From: JBHJOF01 sp050330055
Lineage (GTDB): Bacteria > Pseudomonadota > Alphaproteobacteria > Kiloniellales > JAKSDN01
Direction of reading: 5' to 3'
DNA length: 28,946 bases
NCBI GenBank assembly: GCA_050330055.1
Contig: JBHJOF010000198.1
Span: 1-28,946 of the forward strand
Shown: positions 8,136 through 15,840 of the stretch, piece after piece
Layout: each line of letters opens with the position of its first letter
Numbering within the stretch: position 1 is the first letter of the stretch
Program-made: the position numbers and the translations under genes
Notes under the pieces: model-generated
Seen by the model: the letters and a program-made list of their open reading frames with translations, nothing else
Database searches by the model: none
Told to the model about the DNA's origin: nothing

Positions 8136-9397
8136 CCCAGGGGCTGTCGAATGCGCCGGCACCTGAGCCGGCTCTCAGTTACGAGGAGTCGAAGCGCCTT
8201 GCCCAGCACCGCGATCCGGCAGTGCGCGCCAGCCTGGCCGGCCGCGCCGACGTGCGGCCGGAGATCCTCTGCTTCCTGGCCGGCGACCCCTCGCCGGACG
8301 TGCGCCGCCAGATCGCCAACAACCTGAGCACGCCGGCACAGGCCAACCTGGTTCTGGCGCGCGACAGCGACGAGATGGTGCGCAGCGACCTGGCCAGCAA
8401 GGTTGCGCGTCTGACCTCGGATCTGTCGTCGCAGGATCGGGCCAAGGCGCAACGCTACGTGGAGGATACGCTCGCGTTGCTGGCCCGTGACCAGGCCAGT
8501 CGGGTGCGCGTGATCCTCGCCGAGGCCCTGAAGGACGTTGCCGACGCACCGCCAGCGGTGATCCGCAGCCTGGCCCAGGACCGGGAGGACTCCGTCGCTT
8601 TGCCGCTGCTCGAGCTGTCGCCGCTCCTGAGCGACCTCGATCTGCTCGAGATCATCGGCGCCGGCTGCGTCTCCGGCCGCCTGCACGCCATTTCGCGCCG
8701 CCAGGGATTGGGCGAGGAGATTGCCGACGCGATCGTCGCCACCTCCGACCGCGCCGCGATCACCAGCCTGCTGGAGAACAAGAGCGCGCAGATCCGCGAG
8801 GAGACGCTGGACCGCCTGGTCGAAGAGGCGGCCGGCGTGCCCGAATGGCATCGGCCGCTGGTCGAGCGGCCGCAGCTCTCCGGCCGCGCGGCGCAGAAGC
8901 TGGCCACCTTCGTCGCCTCGGTGTTGCTACAGGAGCTGCAGGCGCGCAGCGATCTCGACGCCGAGACCGCGCGCCGCGTCGCCCAGGAGGTGCATCGTCG
9001 TCTGGTCGAGGAGGCGGCGGCCGAGTCAGGTGACGCCAAGCCCTGCGCAAAGGGATCGGAGGGCAACGGCCACGATCCGAACATGACGATCGAGGACGAG
9101 GCCCTGCTGCGCGCCCTGGCGAGCGGCGACCGGGCGATGGTGCGTAGCGGCCTGGCGCTGCGCAGCGGCCTGGGCGACGCGACGATCGACAAGATCCTGA
9201 ACTCCGCCAGCCCAAAGGCGGTCACGGCGCTGGCCTGGAAGGCCGGCCTCTCGATGCGCGTCGCGACCCAGCTCCAGCTCCGCATGGCAGGCATCGCGCC
9301 GAAGAAGGCGCTGCTGGCGCGCGGCGGCACCAACTTCCCGCTCTCCGAAGACGAGATGAACTGGCAGCTCGAGTTCTTCCAGACCCTGCCCAGCTAG
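8132..9397 (+). CDS. DUF2336 family protein with HEAT-like helices
   Basis: A soluble 421-residue protein matching DUF2336, an alphaproteobacterial family of unknown function. The N-terminal half carries short helical repeats of the type DPAVRASLAGRADVRPEIL, SPDVRRQIANN and DEMVRSDLASKVA (about residues 27-95), as in HEAT-repeat scaffolds. The characteristic region follows at about 150-290 (IIGAGCVSGRLHAISRR and ISxRxxL-like segments). The C-terminus (about 310-421) is a second helical part. Its ATG overlaps the stop of the diguanylate cyclase gene by four bases, so the two products are probably made together. A role in c-di-GMP signalling is an inference from this coupling only. No catalytic motif is visible. 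Confidence 0.85.
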   Translation: MTQGLSNAPAPEPALSYEESKRLAQHRDPAVRASLAGRADVRPEILCFLAGDPSPDVRRQIANNLSTPAQANLVLARDSDEMVRSDLASKVARLTSDLSSQDRAKAQRYVEDTLALLARDQASRVRVILAEALKDVADAPPAVIRSLAQDREDSVALPLLELSPLLSDLDLLEIIGAGCVSGRLHAISRRQGLGEEIADAIVATSDRAAITSLLENKSAQIREETLDRLVEEAAGVPEWHRPLVERPQLSGRAAQKLATFVASVLLQELQARSDLDAETARRVAQEVHRRLVEEAAAESGDAKPCAKGSEGNGHDPNMTIEDEALLRALASGDRAMVRSGLALRSGLGDATIDKILNSASPKAVTALAWKAGLSMRVATQLQLRMAGIAPKKALLARGGTNFPLSEDEMNWQLEFFQTLPS

Positions 9398-9453
9398 GTC
9401 TCGCCCAAGCTCCTGCTCTGCCTCCGCCTTAAGTACCCGCAAGGCAAAAAGAG

Positions 9454-9474
9454 TGGATCAACTGGATTGATCCA
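9454..9474. promoter_or_regulatory. Perfect palindrome before the aldolase-like gene, candidate operator
   Basis: Arms TGGATCAA (9454-9461) and TTGATCCA (9467-9474) are exact inverted repeats around CTGGA. The element is about 80 bases before the ATG at 9555 in a non-coding, AT-richer stretch (9398-9554). The size and symmetry suit a dimeric regulator site. It is not an FNR box, because the half sites are turned the other way round. No T-run follows, so a terminator is unlikely. The binding protein is unknown. Confidence 0.45.
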
Positions 9475-9540
9475 TGCGTAAATGATCCCCCCTTTGTCTA
9501 CGTGACGGCGAAAGTCCATCCCTCCATTTGTGCAAGGGAG

Positions 9541-9550
9541 AGGAGGAGGA
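9541..9550 (+). promoter_or_regulatory. Strong Shine-Dalgarno fixing the aldolase-like start
   Basis: AGGAGGAGGA at 9541-9550 precedes the ATG at 9555. It is the best ribosome binding site in the window and decides the start against the in-frame TTG at 9528, which would place this purine tract inside the coding region. Confidence 0.75.
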
Positions 9551-9554
9551 TTTG

Positions 9555-10367
9555 ATGATAGAGCTAGGCAATCGCCAATCCATCTATCAGCCCGAGCAGG
9601 CCGGCCTGAAATTTCCGGAAATCCCCGCCTTTGCGACCTTTGCCGAGGAGCGACTCTATCGGAAGAAACGGCTCGTCGCTGCCTGCCGCGCCTTTGCGCA
9701 GCAAGGCCTCAACTATGGGTTCGCCGGCCATCTCACGTTTCGTGACCCGGAGCGTCCTGAGTTGTACTGGACGAATCCCATGGCCGTACACTTCGACAAA
9801 GTCCGCCTCTCAAATTTGATCCTCGTGGATCATCAAGGGAACATCGTTGAAGGGGAGTACGCGGTGAACCGGGCGGGCTTCGTGTTGCACGCCAACGTTC
9901 ACGAGGCGCATCCCGATATCGTCGCGATGTGCCATGCGCATACGGTCTACGGCACGGCCTTCGCGTCTCTTGCCCGCCCGATCCGGCCGATTACCCAGGA
10001 TGCCTGCGCCTTCTTCGAGGATCACGTCATCATCGGCGATGAAGCCGGAGCCGTGACCGTCGAAAGTCATGCTGGCTCAAATGTCGCAGCTGCGTTCAAG
10101 GGCGTAAAGGCCGCCATCCATCAGAATCACGGACTGCTTACGGCCAGCCGGCACAGCATCGATTCAGCAGCGTTCTGGTTCATCGCCCTGGAGCGCTGTT
10201 GCCAACAGGAGCTTCTGATAGAGGCAACAGGCCTGCAGCCCACGTTGGTGACGCCAGAGCGTGCTCGCTATAGCCACGAGCATGTCGGCAGCGAATACAT
10301 TGGCTGGCTCCACTTCCAGCCGATCTACGAACAGCTGGCCGTCGACTGCCCCGACATGTTCACCTGA
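9555..10367 (+). CDS. Class II aldolase/adducin-domain protein
   Basis: A 270-residue cytoplasmic protein of the class II aldolase/adducin fold. The three metal-binding histidines are present: H127 and H129 in MCHAHTVYG, and H192 in HQNHGLL. The position of the catalytic Glu of fuculose-phosphate aldolase appears to be G108 within VNRAGFVLH, which resembles the adducin-like branch rather than true sugar-phosphate aldolases, so an aldol reaction should not be assumed. Base composition is visibly lower in GC than the neighbours (35 of 60 in bases 9601-9660 and 33 of 60 in 10081-10140, against 46 of 60 in 8221-8280), which suggests horizontal acquisition. It has its own palindrome and strong ribosome binding site and converges on argB with 36 bases between. 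Confidence 0.88.
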   Translation: MIELGNRQSIYQPEQAGLKFPEIPAFATFAEERLYRKKRLVAACRAFAQQGLNYGFAGHLTFRDPERPELYWTNPMAVHFDKVRLSNLILVDHQGNIVEGEYAVNRAGFVLHANVHEAHPDIVAMCHAHTVYGTAFASLARPIRPITQDACAFFEDHVIIGDEAGAVTVESHAGSNVAAAFKGVKAAIHQNHGLLTASRHSIDSAAFWFIALERCCQQELLIEATGLQPTLVTPERARYSHEHVGSEYIGWLHFQPIYEQLAVDCPDMFT

Positions 10368-10403
10368 GGCCTATCTGCTGGAGGCAAGTTCGGCCGAAGC
10401 CGC

Positions 10404-11315
10404 TCACTCGGCCTTGATCAGCGTGCCGATGCCGCGGTCGGTAAAGATCTCCAGCAGCATGGCGTGCGGCACCCGGCCGTCCAGGATCACCGCCGCCTCG
10501 ACGCCGCCCTGGACGGCGGCGACGCAGGTCTCGAGCTTGGGGATCATGCCGCCGGTGATGGTGCCGTCGGCCATGAGCCGCTGCACGTCGGCGACCTTCA
10601 GGTCGGTCAAGAGCTCGCCCGAGCGGTCGAGCACGCCGGCCACGTCGGTCAGCAGCAAGAGCCGCGCCGCCCGGATCGCGCCCGCCACGGCCCCGGCCGC
10701 CGTGTCCGCATTGACATTAAAGGTCTCCCCGTTCCGCCCCGCGCCCACCGGCGCCACCACCGGGATGAACTCCGAGCGCAGGATGGTCTCCAGGATCGCG
10801 GGGTTCACCTCGCGCGGCTCGCCCACGAAGCCGAGGTCGAGCACGCGCTCGATGTTGCTGTCGGGGTCGCGCTTTGTGCGGGTGATCTTCTCGCAGATCA
10901 ACAGGTTGGCGTCCTTGCCGCTCAGCCCCACCGCGCGCCCCCCTTGCGCGTTGATCGCGGAGACGATCCGCTTGTTGATCGCGCCCGACAGCACCATCTC
11001 GACGATCTCGACCGTCGCGCTGTCGGTGACGCGCAGGCCGTCGATGAACTCGCTCTTGACCTTCAGGCGCTCGAGCATCTGGCCGATCTGCGGGCCGCCG
11101 CCGTGCACCACGACCGGGTGGATGCCGACCTGCTTCATCAGCACGATGTCGCTGGCGAAGATGTGCGACAGCTCCGCGTCGCCCATGGCGTGGCCGCCGT
11201 ACTTGATGACGAAGGTCTTGCCCGTGTAGCGCCGCATGAAGGGCAGCGCCTCGGTGATGGCGCGCGCGGTGCGCAGCCAGTGCTTGGTGTCGCCGATGTT
11301 CATCTTGCCGGTCAT
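10404..11315 (-). CDS. argB: Acetylglutamate kinase
   Basis: It phosphorylates N-acetyl-L-glutamate with ATP, the second step of arginine synthesis. The product is 303 residues. Visible are FVIKYGGHAMGD near the N-terminus (nucleotide-binding Lys and Gly-rich turn), VVVHGGGPQIG, the segment SEFIDGLRVTDSAT, NVNADTAAGAVAGA, and MIPKLETCVAAVQGGVEAA at the C-terminal ATP-binding part. An N-terminal helix ahead of the kinase core, as in arginine-inhibited hexameric forms, is present (TARAITEALPFMRRY), so feedback inhibition by arginine is likely by family. I chose ATG 11315; a GTG at 11324 and ATG at 11303 are alternatives. It starts 10 bases after the yihA stop and is the last gene of the rpmH run. 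Confidence 0.97.
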   Translation of the reverse strand: MTGKMNIGDTKHWLRTARAITEALPFMRRYTGKTFVIKYGGHAMGDAELSHIFASDIVLMKQVGIHPVVVHGGGPQIGQMLERLKVKSEFIDGLRVTDSATVEIVEMVLSGAINKRIVSAINAQGGRAVGLSGKDANLLICEKITRTKRDPDSNIERVLDLGFVGEPREVNPAILETILRSEFIPVVAPVGAGRNGETFNVNADTAAGAVAGAIRAARLLLLTDVAGVLDRSGELLTDLKVADVQRLMADGTITGGMIPKLETCVAAVQGGVEAAVILDGRVPHAMLLEIFTDRGIGTLIKAE

Positions 11316-11325
11316 GGGGCGCACT

Positions 11326-12006
11326 CTAACCGCTCAGGCCGCCCGCCGCCAATGTCGCAAGTGCGGCGCGCAGCTCCGCGATGCCCAGGCCCTCGCGGGC
11401 GCTGGTCACCGCCAGCTCGGGATGGGCGGCCGGCCGGCGCGCCAGCTCGGCTGCGAGGCCGGCGCGCAGCTTGGCGATGGCCGCGGCGCTGCACTTGTCG
11501 GCCTTGGTCAGCACCACCTGGTAGGAGACCGCCGCCTTGTCCAGCGCATCCATCACCGCGCGGTCGCTGTCCTTCAGGCCGTGGCGCGCGTCGACCAGCA
11601 GGCAGACGCGGCGCAGCAGCGGCCGCCCCTTCAGGTAGTCGCGGGCCAGCGCGCTCCAGCGCTTGACCGCCTGCTTGGAGGCGCGGGCATAGCCGTAGCC
11701 CGGCAGGTCGACCAGCATCAGGCGATCGGCTAGGGCGAAGAAGTTGATCTGCTGGGTGCGGCCCGGCGTGTGCGAGGTGCGGGCCAGGGCGGCGCGTCCG
11801 GTCAGCGCGTTCAACACGCTCGACTTGCCGACGTTGGAGCGGCCGGCGAAGGCGATTTCCGGCAGGCTGGCCGGCGGCAGCTGCTCGATGCGCGTCGCGC
11901 CGGCGACGAAGCGGCAGTCCTGGGCGAACAGCCAGCGTCCCCGTTCGAGGTCCGGCGCCGCCTCGGCCGTGTCGCCTTGCCCGGCGCGTGGCTCGGAGGA
12001 GCTCAC
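11326..12006 (-). CDS. yihA: Ribosome biogenesis GTPase YihA/YsxC (EngB), GTG start
   Basis: An essential small GTPase acting in assembly of the large ribosomal subunit. The 226 residues include the P-loop GRSNVGKSS at 55-63, switch-region TPGRTQQINFF, the G3 motif DLPGYGYA, the G4 motif TKADK and a G5-like TSAREG. The start is GTG at 12004-12006, overlapping the yidC TGA (12003-12005) as GTGA, so it is translationally coupled to yidC. The position after yidC and before argB is conserved in alphaproteobacteria. The N-terminal extension before the core is somewhat long and low in complexity. Confidence 0.95.
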   Translation of the reverse strand: MSSSEPRAGQGDTAEAAPDLERGRWLFAQDCRFVAGATRIEQLPPASLPEIAFAGRSNVGKSSVLNALTGRAALARTSHTPGRTQQINFFALADRLMLVDLPGYGYARASKQAVKRWSALARDYLKGRPLLRRVCLLVDARHGLKDSDRAVMDALDKAAVSYQVVLTKADKCSAAAIAKLRAGLAAELARRPAAHPELAVTSAREGLGIAELRAALATLAAGGLSG

Positions 12007-13766
12007 GTCTTGCTGGTGCTGGGCGGGGCCGGCTGATTTCCGAACGGCACCCCGGCCCGCCGCATGATGACCGCCTGCTGGACGATCGACAGCAGGTTGT
12101 TCCAGGTCCAGTAGATCACCAGCCCGGCCGGGAAGCTGGCCAGCAGGAAGGTGAAGACGACCGGCATGAGGAGGAAGATCTTGGCCTGCACCGGGTCGGG
12201 CGGCTGCGGGTTCAGGCGCTGCTGCAGGAACATGGTGAGGCCCATGAGCAGCGGCCAGATGCCTATGTTGAGCATGTACAGGAGCCCCAGGTCGGGCGCC
12301 GCCCAGGGCATGAGGCCGAAGCCGTTCAGGATCGAGGTCGGGTCCTGCGCCGAGAGATCCTGGATCCAGCCGAAGAAGGGCGCATGGCGCATCTCGATGG
12401 TGACGAAGAGCACCTTGTAGAGCGCGAAGAAGACCGGAATCTGAATCACGATCGGCAGGCAGCCGGACATGGGGTTGGCGCCCTCCTTCTTGTAGAGGGC
12501 CATCATCTCCTGGTTCAGGCGCTGCTTGTCGTCGCCGTACTTCTCGCGCAGCCGCAGCATCTCGGGCTGCAGCTTCCGCATCTTGGCCATGGCGTTATAG
12601 GACTTGTTGGCCAGCGGGAAGAACACCAGCTTGATCCCGATGGTCAGGATCAGGATCGAGACGCCGAAGTTGCCGACAAGGTGCGCCACGTAGTGCAGGC
12701 CATAGAACAGCGGCTTGGTCAGGAAGTAGAACCAGCCGAAATCGACTGCCCGGTCGAAGCGCGGGATCCCCAGGTTCTCCTCGTAGTCGTCGAGCAGCAG
12801 CACCTCCTTGGCGCCGGCGAAGAGGCGGCTGGTTACCTCGGCGCTGCCGCCGGCGGGCACGGCCAGTGGTTCATAGAGGAAGTCGGACTGGTACTTGTCC
12901 ATGCCGCTGCGCGCATCATGGACGAAGCGTGTCTCGACCGTCTTCTGCTGGTCCGGCACCAGTGCGACGAGCCAGTACTTGTCGGTGATGCCGAGCCAGC
13001 CGCCCGTCGTCGACTGCTTGACGATGCCGTCGTCCTGCAGGTCGTCGTAGTCGATCTCCTTCAGCGTGTTGTTGAACACACCGAGCAGGCCCTCGTGCAG
13101 GATGTAGAAGCCGAGCACCTCGGGCGTACCGGTGCGCGAGATCAGGCCGTAGGGCGACAGCGAGACGCTGCCGTCGCCGCTGTTCACGACGCGCTGCGTC
13201 GTCGTGAACATGTAGTGCTCGTCGAGCGAGAAGGTCTGCTCGAAGCGCAGGCCCTGGCCGTTGTCCCAAAAGAGGGTGACCGGATTTCCGGGCGACAGCG
13301 TGCTGTGATCGCTCTGCCACAGGGTCTCGCTCGTGGGCAGCGCCACGCCGGACTGGGCCGAGACCCAGTTGAGATCGACGTAATAGGGCCGCTCCGCGCC
13401 GAGCGGATGCAGCAGCTCGATCTTCGGGCTGTTGGGCTCGACCGTCTCGCGGTACCTGATCAGCGTCAGGTCGTCGATCCGCGCCCCCTTGAGCGAGATC
13501 GAGCCGCGCAGGGTCGGCGATTCGATGGTGACGCGGGGGCTCTCGGCCAGGGCCGCCGCTCGCTCGAGGCCGACGGCCCGGCCAGTCGCCGCAGGGCTGC
13601 CGGGCGGGGCGATGGTGCCGGCCTCCTGCGGGCTCGGTGCGCCGGTGGTCTCAGCCTGCTCGCTGGTAGGCGGCGGCGGTGGCGGCTTGGGCGCGAAGAA
13701 CATCTCGAAGGTCAGCAGGATGCCCAGCGACAGCAACACCGCCAGCAGAAGGTTGCGCTGATCCAT
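12003..13766 (-). CDS. yidC: Membrane protein insertase YidC
   Basis: It inserts and folds inner-membrane proteins, alone or with SecYEG. The product is 587 residues, with an N-terminal membrane anchor (NLLLAVLLSLGILLTFEMFF), a Pro-rich linker with PPPPPP (about 26-70) and a large periplasmic domain (to about 345). The conserved five-helix insertase part begins at GVSILILTIGIKLVFFPLA and continues through SYNAMAKMRKLQPEM, PMSGCLPIVIQIPVFFALY and VIYWTWNNLLSI. A Lys sits where E. coli has the hydrophilic-groove Arg. I chose ATG 13766 (MDQRNLLL, the family start); a GTG just before it would add one residue. It lies downstream of rnpA and yidD, the usual order. Confidence 0.97.
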   Translation of the reverse strand: MDQRNLLLAVLLSLGILLTFEMFFAPKPPPPPPTSEQAETTGAPSPQEAGTIAPPGSPAATGRAVGLERAAALAESPRVTIESPTLRGSISLKGARIDDLTLIRYRETVEPNSPKIELLHPLGAERPYYVDLNWVSAQSGVALPTSETLWQSDHSTLSPGNPVTLFWDNGQGLRFEQTFSLDEHYMFTTTQRVVNSGDGSVSLSPYGLISRTGTPEVLGFYILHEGLLGVFNNTLKEIDYDDLQDDGIVKQSTTGGWLGITDKYWLVALVPDQQKTVETRFVHDARSGMDKYQSDFLYEPLAVPAGGSAEVTSRLFAGAKEVLLLDDYEENLGIPRFDRAVDFGWFYFLTKPLFYGLHYVAHLVGNFGVSILILTIGIKLVFFPLANKSYNAMAKMRKLQPEMLRLREKYGDDKQRLNQEMMALYKKEGANPMSGCLPIVIQIPVFFALYKVLFVTIEMRHAPFFGWIQDLSAQDPTSILNGFGLMPWAAPDLGLLYMLNIGIWPLLMGLTMFLQQRLNPQPPDPVQAKIFLLMPVVFTFLLASFPAGLVIYWTWNNLLSIVQQAVIMRRAGVPFGNQPAPPSTSKT

Positions 13767-13814
13767 CACCGCAGCATCTCCGATCGCTGGTTCATGGCTG
13801 GCGCGCCCGCGCGC

Positions 13815-14111
13815 CTATTGCCGATGCAAACAGGCATCGTTGCAGGCACCTCCGGTCGCCTTGGTCCGCGGACCCGGCCGCGGCGGCACGGGATCGTAGC
13901 CGGAGCCGCCCCAGGGGTGGCAGCGCAGGAGCCGCCGCAGGGCCAGCCAGCCGCCGGTGAGCGGACCATGGGTCAGCAGCGCCTCGTGGGCGTAGGCCGA
14001 GCAGCTCGGCAGGTAGCGGCAGTGGGCCGGTGTCACCGACGACAGCGTGAGCTGATAGAGCCGCACCAGCGCGGCCAGCACAAGGGCCAGGAACCTCATG
14101 GCGATCTTCAT
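13815..14111 (-). CDS. yidD: Membrane protein insertion efficiency factor YidD
   Basis: A 98-residue inner-membrane-associated protein that aids YidC-dependent insertion. The hallmark segments are present: LVRLYQLTLSS, CRYLPSCSAYAHEAL with its Cys pair, and LLRCHPWGGSGYDPVP. An N-terminal amphipathic/hydrophobic stretch (RFLALVLAALV) comes first. Its ATG (14109-14111) overlaps the rnpA TGA (14108-14110) as ATGA. The open frame continues far upstream through rnpA in another phase, so the start is set by this overlap and by family length. The C-terminal 20 residues are rich in Pro, Cys and Arg and are not conserved. Confidence 0.95.
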   Translation of the reverse strand: MKIAMRFLALVLAALVRLYQLTLSSVTPAHCRYLPSCSAYAHEALLTHGPLTGGWLALRRLLRCHPWGGSGYDPVPPRPGPRTKATGGACNDACLHRQ

Positions 14112-14518
14112 GGTCGGCCGCCCCTGTGGTCCGGCTTCTTGTCCCGGCCGGCGGCCAGGCGGGCCAGCGCCGTGCGCAGGTCGTCCAGGAGCTGCGGATA
14201 GGGGCGCCGCAGAGTCTCGTTGCGGGCGATCAGCACGTAGTCGTATCCGGCTTGACCCATCTCGGGCATGACCTCCGAACAGGCGGCTCGCAGGCGGCGC
14301 CGGGCCCGGTTGCGCGCCACCGCATTGCCCACTTTGCGGCTGGCGGTGAAGCCGACGCGAATGGCCTCGGTGGGAGGCGTTGCGGCGTCCTCTTGGTCCG
14401 CATCCCGCGTCCGCTGCCGGGTCTGCACCACCATGCCCGGCGCTGCCCATTTGCAGCGCCCAGCCGCGACCCGGAGGTACTCCGACCGCGTCTTCAGGCG
14501 CCCCAGGGCAGACGCCAT
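14108..14518 (-). CDS. rnpA: Ribonuclease P protein component
   Basis: A basic RNA-binding subunit that helps RNase P RNA trim tRNA 5' ends. The 136 residues include LKTRSEYLRVAAG at the N-terminus, RVGFTASRKVGNAVARN, and the RNR motif in RNRARRRLR, with ALIARNET-like sequence later. An extra segment of about 15 residues rich in Asp/Gln/Ala (near 40-58) sits before the GFTASRKVG strand. The ATG at 14518 is 5 bases after the rpmH stop, and the stop overlaps yidD. The order rpmH-rnpA-yidD is the standard one. Confidence 0.95.
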   Translation of the reverse strand: MASALGRLKTRSEYLRVAAGRCKWAAPGMVVQTRQRTRDADQEDAATPPTEAIRVGFTASRKVGNAVARNRARRRLRAACSEVMPEMGQAGYDYVLIARNETLRRPYPQLLDDLRTALARLAAGRDKKPDHRGGRP

Positions 14519-14523
14519 CGCTA

Positions 14524-14658
14524 TCAGGCTGACAGGCGCTTGCGGCCCTTGGCACGCCGCCGGGTCAGCACGCGGCGGCCGCCCACCGTGGCCATGCGGG
14601 CACGGAACCCGTGCCGGCGCTTGCGGATCAGCCGGCTGGGCTGATAAGTGCGCTTCAC
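14524..14658 (-). CDS. rpmH: 50S ribosomal protein L34 (GTG start)
   Basis: A 44-residue, very basic large-subunit protein. The translation starts VKRTYQPSRLIRKRRHG and contains FRARMATVGGRRVL and a C-terminal RRAKGRKRLSA, which matches L34 from end to end with no gaps. The start is GTG at 14656-14658 (read as Met), preceded by a GGAG-like element with 8 bases spacing. The stop TGA is at 14524-14526, 5 bases before rnpA. It is the first gene of the minus-strand run and is read from the promoter at 14701-14729. Confidence 0.97.
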   Translation of the reverse strand: MKRTYQPSRLIRKRRHGFRARMATVGGRRVLTRRRAKGRKRLSA

Positions 14659-14700
14659 TGTTGGAACTCCGTCGTTTGGCTGGCTTCGACTTGACGAGGC

Positions 14701-14729
14701 TGTATAAGGATGCCCTGATCGTCTGTCAA
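14701..14729 (-). promoter_or_regulatory. Near-consensus sigma70 promoter for rpmH operon
   Basis: On the minus strand the -35 hexamer TTGACA (14724-14729) is an exact consensus. It is followed by a 17-base spacer (14707-14723) and the -10 hexamer TATACA (14701-14706), one mismatch from TATAAT-like forms. Transcription should start near 14694, about 35 bases before the rpmH GTG. This is the clearest promoter in the window and fits a highly expressed ribosomal protein gene. Confidence 0.85.
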
Positions 14730-15081
14730 CGACCGGCAGACGGGGGCCTGACCGAAGTAAACCCTAGGGGCGCGGCTCTTTTAAGTATGTGGGGCCGAAG
14801 GCCTTGTGGGACAACGACCAATGGGCTCCCGAAGACTGAGCTGGGGGCGATTCGGATAGGGCCGAGGCGGGGCCTTTGCCGCGCCGTGGCGGCGCTCGCT
14901 TCGGCGGAGCCGGGGGCGGCCGCGCGAGCGCGCCATCACGGCCCCATCACTGCAAGGTGACTGGTGGCGACCAGGGCCACAGCTTAGATGGCCTTGTCGG
15001 CTAAGGGCCTCGCGGCCGAGGCCCCGATGGGGCCGGCGCTCGCAGCTCAGGCCCTGTGGCGTGCCTGTGATGGGCGTGCCC
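14730..15081. other. Divergent intergenic region with a chain of hairpins
   Basis: No coding sequence was recognised between the rpmH promoter and the TVP38-family gene. On the plus strand short inverted repeats follow one another: CTGGT/ACCAG (14961-14974), GGCCA/TGGCC (14975-14993), an 8-base-pair stem GGGCCTCG/CGAGGCCC with loop CGGC (15005-15024), and GGCCCC/GGGGCC (15020-15034), which shares bases with the previous stem, so the two are mutually exclusive. ATGGGC/GCCCAT (15070-15083) lies over the candidate start codons. This could be a structured leader or a small RNA. It does not match tmRNA, SRP RNA or RNase P RNA as far as I can see. Confidence 0.4.
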
Positions 15082-15837
15082 ATGACGGCACGGGATCCGA
15101 GGATGGGCGATAGGCAGCACGGACCAGCAAGGCAAGGCTTTTCGCTCGGCCGCATGATCCCCTTGCTGGTGCTTGGGATTGGCCTGGCTCTGTTCCTCGC
15201 CTTTGATCTGCAGCGCTTCCTGTCCTGCGCTGCCCTGGCGCAGCACAACGAGGAGCTGCATGTCTTCGCGGCGCGTGCCTGGGCGCCGCTCGTCTATGTG
15301 CTGGTCTACGCCGTGGCGGTCGCCTTTTCCGTGCCTGGCGCCACGGTCATGAGCCTGGCCGGCGGCTACATGTTCGGCCAGCTCCCCGCCACCGCCTACA
15401 CGGTGGTCGGCGCCACCATCGGTGCCACGGCGCTGTTCCTGATTGCCAAGACGGCGCTGGGCGACGCCCTGCAGGCCAAGGCCGGGCCGGCGATCAAGAA
15501 GATGGAGGCAGGCTTTCAGGAGAACGCCCTCAGCTACCTCCTGGTGCTGCGCCTGATCCCGTTGTTCCCCTTCTGGCTGGTCAATCTGGTGCCGGCCTTT
15601 CTCGGCGTGTCGTTGCGCACCTTCGTGATCGCCACTTTTTTCGGCATCATCCCGGGCACCTTCGTCTTTGTCAGCATCGGCGTCGGGCTGGAAAGCGTCG
15701 TCCGCCAGGGCGATGCCTGTTCACCTGCCAACGCGCTTACGCCGCAGGTGATCGTGGCGCTGGTCGGATTGGCCGCCCTGGCCCTGCTGCCGGTCGCCTA
15801 CAAGTTGATCAAGCGGAAGCGGAGCGGGCCGCGGTAA
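15082..15837 (+). CDS. TVP38/TMEM64 (SNARE-associated, DedA-like) membrane protein
   Basis: A multi-pass inner-membrane protein of about 251 residues with the VTT/SNARE-associated domain. An N-terminal TM (PLLVLGIGLALFLAF) is followed by a periplasmic or loop stretch with a Cys. The domain core is PLVYVLVYAVAVAFSVPGA, LAGGYMFG, the G-x-T-GAT-like turn VVGATIGATALFLIAK, LRLIPLFPFWLVNL and FFGIIPGTFVFV, with a final TM and a Lys/Arg-rich tail. By family it may act as a lipid scramblase or in membrane homeostasis. The start is uncertain: GTG 15061, ATG 15070, ATG 15082 and ATG 15103 are in frame, and none has a good ribosome binding site. Only 3 bases separate it from the flavoprotein gene, so they form an operon. 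Confidence 0.9.
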   Translation: MTARDPRMGDRQHGPARQGFSLGRMIPLLVLGIGLALFLAFDLQRFLSCAALAQHNEELHVFAARAWAPLVYVLVYAVAVAFSVPGATVMSLAGGYMFGQLPATAYTVVGATIGATALFLIAKTALGDALQAKAGPAIKKMEAGFQENALSYLLVLRLIPLFPFWLVNLVPAFLGVSLRTFVIATFFGIIPGTFVFVSIGVGLESVVRQGDACSPANALTPQVIVALVGLAALALLPVAYKLIKRKRSGPR

Positions 15838-15840
15838 GCC

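Noticed and set aside
9454..9474. Palindrome read as an FNR box
   Set aside because: The half sites are ATCAA...TTGAT, the reverse of TTGAT...ATCAA, and the spacer is 5 rather than 4.
11988..14201. A 737-codon open frame antisense to yidC, and similar long frames antisense to truA, argB, ggt and the methyltransferase
   Set aside because: These are Arg/Gln/His-rich, low-complexity shadows typical of high-GC genes. The opposite strand encodes well-known full-length proteins.
14846..15060. Start of tmRNA or another known structural RNA, because GGGGGCGATTCGG resembles the tmRNA 5' end
   Set aside because: No tag reading frame, pseudoknots or matching tRNA-like half could be found. The SRP and RNase P RNA signature sequences are also absent.
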